A DNA stretch of 5,625 nucleotides from Flavobacterium sp. (GTDB lineage Bacteria > Bacteroidota > Bacteroidia > Flavobacteriales > Flavobacteriaceae), in assembly GCA_005792865.1 (NCBI GenBank), contig SXQR01000020.1, forward strand, positions 1 to 5,625. Direction: 5' to 3'. Every line of letters starts with the position of its first letter. The first letter of the stretch is position 1. Below the pieces are notes generated by a model. That model did not search any database, was not told where the DNA came from, and saw only the letters and a list, made by a program, of their open reading frames with translations. Positions 1-3,772 of this stretch are shown in pieces. The translations under genes were made by a program, and so were the position numbers.

Positions 1-70
1 CATGAAACTTTTTCTCAAAAAGCTCCATTTCGGCCGCGATGGGCAATTTTATCTGCTCGGTGATTTTCAT
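1..70 (-). CDS. Polyprenyl diphosphate synthase, N-terminal fragment (runs off left edge)
   Basis: Reading the minus strand from an ATG at 70-68 gives 23 codons open to the window edge. The peptide starts MKITEQIKLPIAAEMELFEK and continues KFH. This matches my memory of how flavobacterial polyprenyl (octaprenyl-type) synthetases begin: a short helix of the MKIxEQIKxPIxxEMExFEKKFH type ahead of the all-alpha prenyltransferase fold. Such enzymes extend farnesyl or geranylgeranyl diphosphate with isopentenyl diphosphate to make the side chain of menaquinone. The catalytic aspartate-rich motifs lie outside the window, so the call rests only on the N-terminus. In related genomes I recall this gene following rlmN on the same strand; here rlmN is also on the minus strand but an opposite-strand gene lies between them. 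Too short to be certain. Confidence 0.72.
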   Translation of the reverse strand, partial: MKITEQIKLPIAAEMELFEKKFH

Positions 71-75
71 CGGCG

Positions 76-83
76 TAAAGATA
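76..83 (-). promoter_or_regulatory. Weak candidate -7 box for the polyprenyl synthase gene
   Basis: The minus strand reads TATCTTTA, one base off the Bacteroidota consensus TAnnTTTG, and lies 5 bases before the ATG at 70. A T-run (TTTT, 107-104) lies 20 bases upstream, where the -33 TTTG would sit. The leader would be only a few bases. This is the weakest of the promoter calls because the final G is missing. Confidence 0.25.
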
Positions 84-88
84 CTCGT

Positions 89-96
89 TAGCTTTG
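89..96 (+). promoter_or_regulatory. Candidate promoter (-7 box) for the lipoprotein gene
   Basis: TAGCTTTG matches the Bacteroidota sigma -7 consensus TAnnTTTG exactly. The -33 position has only a T-run (ATTTTC, 63-68) at about the right spacing, with no clean TTTG. Transcription would start near 100 and give a leader of about 65-70 bases before the lipoprotein ATG. An A-rich TAAAAA at 155-160 just before the start fits the flavobacterial initiation signal that replaces Shine-Dalgarno. The box is interleaved with the weaker divergent box of the polyprenyl synthase gene. Confidence 0.45.
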
Positions 97-169
97 TAAT
101 CTTAAAAGTAATTGATGTTTAAACCCTTTACAGGCATGAGCGTCCCAGTACCACTAAAAATCAATGACC

Positions 170-997
170 ATGAAAAAAATTTTATTCCTACCAGCGGCCG
201 CACTGCTTCTTTTGGCCGCCTGCGACAAAAGTGACAATGATGGCGCAGACAACGGAACGCAAAGCGCCGCACGCATCGACTATGAGATCGATGCGATAGC
301 CGACGATATCTCCAACATCGCCGAAGAACAGTTTGACGCGGCGCAGGCCGCTGCCGGCCGGATGGATTTTGCTTCGCTGCCAGACTGCGCGCAGGTTACC
401 ATGACTGCAACCGACAACAGTTGGACAAGGACCATCGATTTTGGCGATGGCTGTGAAATGCCCAACGGCAATGTTTTGTCGGGAACGATCGAAATCAGCG
501 GCAGCGTCGATTTTTCGGCACAGCAGGCCATCATTTCGTATTCCTTCATCGATTTCCACCACAATGATCGATTGGTCGAGGGCAACCGGACGGTCGTCAG
601 GACAATCCAATCCACATCGGCGCAGCCCGAGCCGCATCCGGTGGCAAATATCGCACTTGACATGACCGTCACCTATCCTAACGGAAACGTTTACGAGCGC
701 GAGGGCAACCGGATCCGCGAATTCATCCAGGGTTACGCCACGCCAAACATCATCGCCGACAACATATTTTCGATCACCGGGACCTGGTCCACCGTATTTC
801 CCAACGGAATGGAACGCGTGACCACAGTGACGGCCCCACTGACAAAACGGATGGATTGCCCGCGCATCGTGAGCGGCGTGCTGTCAATCTCGCAAAACGG
901 CAATACGGGCACGCTGGATTATGGCGACGGCGGTTGCGACAATACGGCGGTCTTGACCTTTAACGGACAAACGACGACGATAATTTTAGGAAATTGA
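170..997 (+). CDS. Surface-type lipoprotein of unknown function with paired Cys/GDG modules
   Basis: A 275-residue predicted lipoprotein. From the ATG at 170 the signal peptide is MKKILFLPAAALLLLAAC: a Lys-rich start, a hydrophobic core and a lipobox LAAC with Cys18 as the lipid-anchored residue. An in-frame ATG at 164 would add Met-Thr; I prefer 170 because MKK is the usual signal-peptide start and TAAAAA at 155-160 is well spaced from it, but 164 is possible. The residues after Cys18 (DKSDND) are acidic, like the export signal of Bacteroidota surface lipoproteins. The mature part has a helical stretch (about 35-65), then mostly beta-like, Thr/Gly/Asn-rich sequence. Only four further cysteines occur: 73 and 95 flank one module (LPDC to IDFGDGC), 230 and 256 another (MDCP to LDYGDGGC). 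Similar 'DFG/DYG-G-C' proteins are common hypothetical lipoproteins in Bacteroidota. No enzyme motif is seen and I assign no function. It is monocistronic, with its own promoter and terminator. Confidence 0.88.
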   Translation: MKKILFLPAAALLLLAACDKSDNDGADNGTQSAARIDYEIDAIADDISNIAEEQFDAAQAAAGRMDFASLPDCAQVTMTATDNSWTRTIDFGDGCEMPNGNVLSGTIEISGSVDFSAQQAIISYSFIDFHHNDRLVEGNRTVVRTIQSTSAQPEPHPVANIALDMTVTYPNGNVYEREGNRIREFIQGYATPNIIADNIFSITGTWSTVFPNGMERVTTVTAPLTKRMDCPRIVSGVLSISQNGNTGTLDYGDGGCDNTAVLTFNGQTTTIILGN

Positions 998-998
998 C

Positions 999-1020
999 AA
1001 TGCCCTTCGGGGCATTTTTT
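999..1020 (+). terminator. Rho-independent terminator with UUCG loop
   Basis: A 7-base-pair stem, AATGCCC (999-1005) with GGGCATT (1010-1016), closes a TTCG tetraloop (1006-1009). A T-tract runs to 1020, the last two stem bases being T as well. It begins one base after the lipoprotein stop codon (995-997). The T-tract also contains the complement of the rlmN stop codon (1021-1019). Read on the minus strand the same stem follows the rlmN stop, but the downstream sequence is not T-rich, so it should terminate efficiently mainly for the plus-strand gene. Confidence 0.9.
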
Positions 1021-2056
1021 ATTGTTTGTTGGCGAGCTGCCCGCACGCGGCATCGATATCCTTTCCGCGGCTGCGGCGCACTTTCACGACGACGCCGTCG
1101 GCCTCAAGTGCCTTGATGTAAGCCAATATCGCCTGTTCGTCGGCTTGCTGGAATTCGCCGTCGTCAATCGGGTTGTATTCGATCAGGTTGACCTTGCAGG
1201 GCACGTGGCGGCAAAATTTGACAAGCGCCTGTACCGATTCGGCGTTGTCGTTGATTCCCTTCCACACCACGTATTCATAAGTGACGCGGCTCTTTGTTTT
1301 GAAATACCAGTATTCAAGCGAGGCGCGAAGTTCGGTCAACGGAAAATTGACCGTGAAGGGCATGATGCGGTTGCGGATTTCCTCAATGGCCGAATGAAGC
1401 GACACGGCCAGCTTGAACCGGGGCCCCTCGTCGGCAAGCTTGCGGATCATCTTGGGAATTCCGGATGTGGAAAGCGTGATGCGTTTTGGCGACATGTTGA
1501 GCCCGTCCGGTGCCGTGATCTTCTCGATGGCCTTGATCACGTTGGGATAATTCATCAGCGGCTCGCCCATCCCCATGAACACGATGTTTGACAGCGGGCG
1601 GTTGTGGTAGAGGCGGCTTTCGGCATCGATGGCCACGACCTGGTCATAGATTTCGTCGGGATTGAGGTTGCGCATGCGTTTGAGCCTTGCCGTCGCGCAA
1701 AAGTTGCAGTCGAGGCTGCAGCCAACCTGCGAGGAAACACAGGCCGTGGTTCGCGTTTCGGTGGGAATGAGTACCGATTCCACCACAAGCCCGTCGTGAA
1801 GCCGAACCGCGTTCTTGACCGTGCCGTCGCTGCTGCGCTGCATCTGGTCCACCTTGACGTGGTTGATCACGAAATGGACATCGAGCATGGCGCGCGTTCC
1901 CACCGACAGATTGGTCATGTCCTCAAAGGAGTGCGCGCCTTTTTGCCAGAGCCATTCATAGACCTGGTTGCCCCGGAAGGCCTTATCGCCCTGGGAGACA
2001 AAGAAATCCCGAAGCTGGTCGCGGTTTAGCGCACGAATGTCCTTTTTGGTTTCCAC
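1019..2056 (-). CDS. rlmN: Dual-specificity RlmN: 23S rRNA A2503 / tRNA A37 C2-methyltransferase
   Basis: A 345-residue radical-SAM enzyme that methylates C2 of adenosine 2503 in 23S rRNA (and A37 of some tRNAs) in the cytoplasm. The N-terminal RNA-binding domain spans about 1-90. The radical-SAM cluster motif CxxxCxxC is at Cys113, Cys117 and Cys120 inside SQVGCSLDCNFC. Cys106 lies seven residues before it, like Cys118 in the E. coli enzyme. A GMGEPLMN motif is at 162-169, and near the C-terminus Cys338 in DIDAACGQL matches the cysteine that carries the transferred methyl (Cys355 in E. coli). All catalytic residues are present and the length is normal for flavobacteria. The start is GTG at 2056-2054, chosen because METKKDIRAL fits the usual family N-terminus and the next Met lies well inside the domain. 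It is convergent with the lipoprotein gene and divergent from the O-methyltransferase gene. A Cfr resistance enzyme is unlikely given the RlmN-type sequence throughout. Confidence 0.97.
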   Translation of the reverse strand: METKKDIRALNRDQLRDFFVSQGDKAFRGNQVYEWLWQKGAHSFEDMTNLSVGTRAMLDVHFVINHVKVDQMQRSSDGTVKNAVRLHDGLVVESVLIPTETRTTACVSSQVGCSLDCNFCATARLKRMRNLNPDEIYDQVVAIDAESRLYHNRPLSNIVFMGMGEPLMNYPNVIKAIEKITAPDGLNMSPKRITLSTSGIPKMIRKLADEGPRFKLAVSLHSAIEEIRNRIMPFTVNFPLTELRASLEYWYFKTKSRVTYEYVVWKGINDNAESVQALVKFCRHVPCKVNLIEYNPIDDGEFQQADEQAILAYIKALEADGVVVKVRRSRGKDIDAACGQLANKQ

Positions 2057-2060
2057 GGCG

Positions 2061-2068
2061 CAAATTTA
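2061..2068 (-). promoter_or_regulatory. Candidate promoter (-7 box) for rlmN
   Basis: The minus strand reads TAAATTTG, an exact TAnnTTTG match, and ends four bases before the GTG start at 2056. No clear -33 TTTG is found 17-23 bases upstream. If used, transcription would begin at or next to the start codon, giving a leaderless or nearly leaderless mRNA. Confidence 0.4.
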
Positions 2069-2101
2069 GTTTAAAATGAAGCGATTGCCCCCGTGTTTTG
2101 C

Positions 2102-2109
2102 TAATTTTG
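2102..2109 (+). promoter_or_regulatory. Candidate promoter (-7 box) for the O-methyltransferase gene
   Basis: TAATTTTG matches TAnnTTTG exactly and lies 15 bases before the ATG at 2125. The only upstream TTG (2085-2087) is 14 bases away, shorter than the usual spacing. Position helps decide the gene start: the frame is open from a TTG at 2098, but that codon lies upstream of the box and would not be transcribed from it, whereas the ATG at 2125 would have a leader of roughly 10 bases. Confidence 0.45.
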
Positions 2110-2124
2110 GGAAAGCCAACTTTT

Positions 2125-2766
2125 ATGCATTTCATTTCCCCCGAACTCGAGCGTTACATCGAGGGCCATTCCCAGCCGGAACCCGAATTACTCGCCCGCC
2201 TTAACCGCGAGACACACCTCAAGGTCCTGCAGCCCAGGATGCTGAGCGGGCATTTCCAGGGCCGCGTCCTGAGTTTGATCTCCAAATTGGCCAGGCCTGC
2301 GGTGATTCTTGAAATCGGGACCTATACGGGCTATTCGGCGTTGTGCCTGGCCGAGGGATTGCAGCCCGGTGGCATCCTGCACACGATCGACATCAAGGAA
2401 GAACTGCAGGACCTGCAAAGGCGGTATTTTGACCAATCGCCGCATGGCAGGCAAATCGTCCAGCACCTCGGGCCTGCGCTGGAGATCATCCCGCGCTTGG
2501 ATGTTCCCTTTGACCTGGTCTTTATTGATGCCGACAAGGAAAATTACCTAAATTATTATGAAATGGTCGTGCCGATGATGAACAAGGGCGGGATCATCCT
2601 GTCGGATAACGTACTTTGGAGCGGGAAGGTACTTGAGGAGCCTGCGGCCAATGACAAAAGCACGAAGGCCCTGGTGGATTACAACAAGAGGCTTGCAACC
2701 GATCCGCGTGTCGAAACCGTGCTGCTGCCCATCCGGGACGGCCTAAATGTTACCCGGGTGATCTAG
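2125..2766 (+). CDS. Class I SAM-dependent O-methyltransferase (COG4122 / caffeoyl-CoA OMT-like)
   Basis: A 213-residue cytoplasmic methyltransferase of the metal-dependent catechol/caffeoyl-CoA O-methyltransferase type. Visible motifs are the SAM-binding glycine loop EIGTYTGYSA at 63-72, the acidic residue after strand 2 (IDI, 88-90), FIDADKENY at 133-141 holding a probable metal-binding Asp, DNVLWSGKV at 161-169 with the second metal/active-site Asp-Asn pair, and a C-terminal RDGLNVTR at 204-211. Length is typical. I chose the ATG at 2125; a TTG at 2098 in the same frame would add nine unlikely residues and sits before the promoter box. The substrate cannot be told from sequence. Bacterial relatives include small catechol methylases and the tRNA 5-hydroxyuridine methylase TrmR, so an RNA substrate is possible. 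It is divergent from rlmN, and its last 24 bases overlap the convergent PAP2 gene. Confidence 0.93.
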   Translation: MHFISPELERYIEGHSQPEPELLARLNRETHLKVLQPRMLSGHFQGRVLSLISKLARPAVILEIGTYTGYSALCLAEGLQPGGILHTIDIKEELQDLQRRYFDQSPHGRQIVQHLGPALEIIPRLDVPFDLVFIDADKENYLNYYEMVVPMMNKGGIILSDNVLWSGKVLEEPAANDKSTKALVDYNKRLATDPRVETVLLPIRDGLNVTRVI

Positions 2767-3339
2767 CATCCCTTTCTCTTTTGGAAAGAAATGGTCGCGA
2801 AGTTTTCTATACAGCTGCCACATCAGCGCCGCCATGAAGATGCCCCAGACATATCCGCAAATGATGTCGATGGGATAGTGCAGGCCCAGGTAAATCCGGC
2901 TGTAGGCAAAGACCAGCGGCCAGATGAAAAACAGTCCCATGTACCGGATATAGGGCCTGAGCACCAGGTAAAGGAACATCGCCGCCGCCATTGAATTGGA
3001 AGCGTGACCTGAGAAAAAACTGAATGACTTTCGCGACTGGACGATGCGCATAAGCCCCTCCAGTTCAGCATTGTTGACGGGCCGCAACCGCTGGAAGTGA
3101 TTTTTGACCAGGTTGGTGGTCTGATCGGTGACGGTGAGCAGGGCGGCAATGAGCACCGAAATGAGCAGGACGTGTTTCCATCCCAGATGCTTGACCAGCA
3201 AATACAATACGATGGCAAAAACAGGCACCCAATTGAACTGCTTGGTGATGAAAAGCCAGAACCAATCCCATGACTCCGAACCCAGGCCATTGAGGAACAA
3301 AAAGAGTTCCTGGTCCATCTTGAGCGCACGTTCCATCAT
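2743..3339 (-). CDS. PAP2-family membrane phosphatase
   Basis: A 198-residue integral membrane protein of the type 2 phosphatidic acid phosphatase superfamily. The three-part active-site signature is complete: KxxxxxxRP at Lys79-Arg86-Pro87; SGH at 110-112 (canonical PSGH, here with Phe109 instead of Pro, a variant I associate with this phylum); and SRxxxxxHxxxD at Ser147-Arg148-His154-Asp158. His112 and His154 would be the general acid and nucleophile. Hydrophobic segments lie at about 22-33, 36-50, 56-70, 114-127, 133-146 and 158-176, as expected for this six-helix fold. Likely substrates are lipid phosphates such as undecaprenyl diphosphate, phosphatidic acid or lipid A phosphate; the sequence does not decide. 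The start at 3339 overlaps the upstream gene's stop as TGATG, so translation is probably coupled; ATGs at 3336 and 3318 are alternatives. The 3' end runs 24 bases into the convergent methyltransferase gene. Confidence 0.93.
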   Translation of the reverse strand: MMERALKMDQELFLFLNGLGSESWDWFWLFITKQFNWVPVFAIVLYLLVKHLGWKHVLLISVLIAALLTVTDQTTNLVKNHFQRLRPVNNAELEGLMRIVQSRKSFSFFSGHASNSMAAAMFLYLVLRPYIRYMGLFFIWPLVFAYSRIYLGLHYPIDIICGYVWGIFMAALMWQLYRKLRDHFFPKEKGMLDHPGNI

Positions 3340-3704
3340 CAGCGTTGTCGCTTTATGGGGCCGTCCGGCTGGTTCTCTACGGGATCGTTGACCGCAACAT
3401 CCGGTGATTCGGGCTTAAGGATATCCCCCACATTGGCCGCCTCGTTACTTTCGGTCACCATGGTGGTAAAACTTTCCTTTGCCTTTGCTATTTCGTCCGA
3501 GATTCCGCCCGTAAGCGTGTTGCGGTCCAAACCTGCATCGGCGGCACCGGACCGGATCTCGTTCTTGATGTCGTTTGTGGCATTGCGAAGCTGGGCCATG
3601 CCTTTACCCAATGTCCGTGCGATTTCGGGGATCTTGTCAGATCCAAAAAACATCAGTACGACCAAAATGATAAAGAGGAACTCCCCGCCGCCAATCCCAA
3701 ACAT
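3339..3704 (-). CDS. Sec-independent (Tat) translocase subunit, TatA/TatB family
   Basis: A 121-residue inner-membrane protein of the Tat export machinery, which moves folded proteins carrying twin-arginine signals. The order is typical: a short N-terminal membrane helix (about 8-20), the FG hinge at Phe20-Gly21, an amphipathic helix from Pro26 to about 50 (PEIARTLGKGMAQLRNATND) and an acidic, low-complexity C-terminal tail. Residue 8 is glutamate, as in E. coli TatB; TatA has glutamine there. With a tail longer than most TatA proteins, this suggests a TatB-like role, although automatic annotation usually calls it TatA/E. No tatC is visible here. The start at 3704 gives the expected MFGIGGGEF beginning. 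It is translated just ahead of, and overlaps by one base, the PAP2 gene, and lies 68 bases downstream of the M1 peptidase gene on the same strand. Confidence 0.92.
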   Translation of the reverse strand: MFGIGGGEFLFIILVVLMFFGSDKIPEIARTLGKGMAQLRNATNDIKNEIRSGAADAGLDRNTLTGGISDEIAKAKESFTTMVTESNEAANVGDILKPESPDVAVNDPVENQPDGPIKRQR

Positions 3705-3723
3705 ATCAAAAGCTTTAGCCCCG

Positions 3724-3731
3724 CAAAGTTA
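3724..3731 (-). promoter_or_regulatory. Candidate promoter (-7 box) for the tat-like/PAP2 gene pair
   Basis: The minus strand reads TAACTTTG, an exact TAnnTTTG match, in the 68-base gap after the M1 peptidase stop and 19 bases before the Tat gene ATG. The nearest TTTG upstream (3766-3763) is 31 bases away, too far for a standard -33 box. I see no convincing terminator for the M1 gene in this gap, so read-through from M1 plus this internal promoter is the likely arrangement. Confidence 0.4.
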
Positions 3732-3772
3732 CAAAGTAGAAGCCTTTGCCGGGGCCGCTTAACAAATTATTC

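Noticed and set aside
117..124. GTTTAAAC palindrome in the lipoprotein leader, a possible operator
   Set aside because: Only eight bases, A+T-rich, and not extended on either side; too short to call a regulator site.
1022..1591. A 189-codon plus-strand open frame antisense to rlmN (and another at 1604-2029)
   Set aside because: Both are shadows of rlmN, whose protein carries all catalytic motifs; the antisense translations show no coherent family features.
2098..2124. Upstream TTG start that would lengthen the O-methyltransferase by nine residues
   Set aside because: The added residues do not resemble the family N-terminus and the codon lies upstream of the TAATTTTG box; ATG at 2125 fits better.
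2823..3329. A 168-codon minus-strand frame inside the PAP2 gene in another reading frame
   Set aside because: Rich in Ser, Cys and Trp with no domain; the overlapping frame has the complete three-motif PAP2 active site.
3741..3760. Possible terminator hairpin after the M1 gene (AAGC/GCTT with inner GGCC/GGC)
   Set aside because: The stem is short and interrupted, and no T-tract directly follows it on the minus strand.
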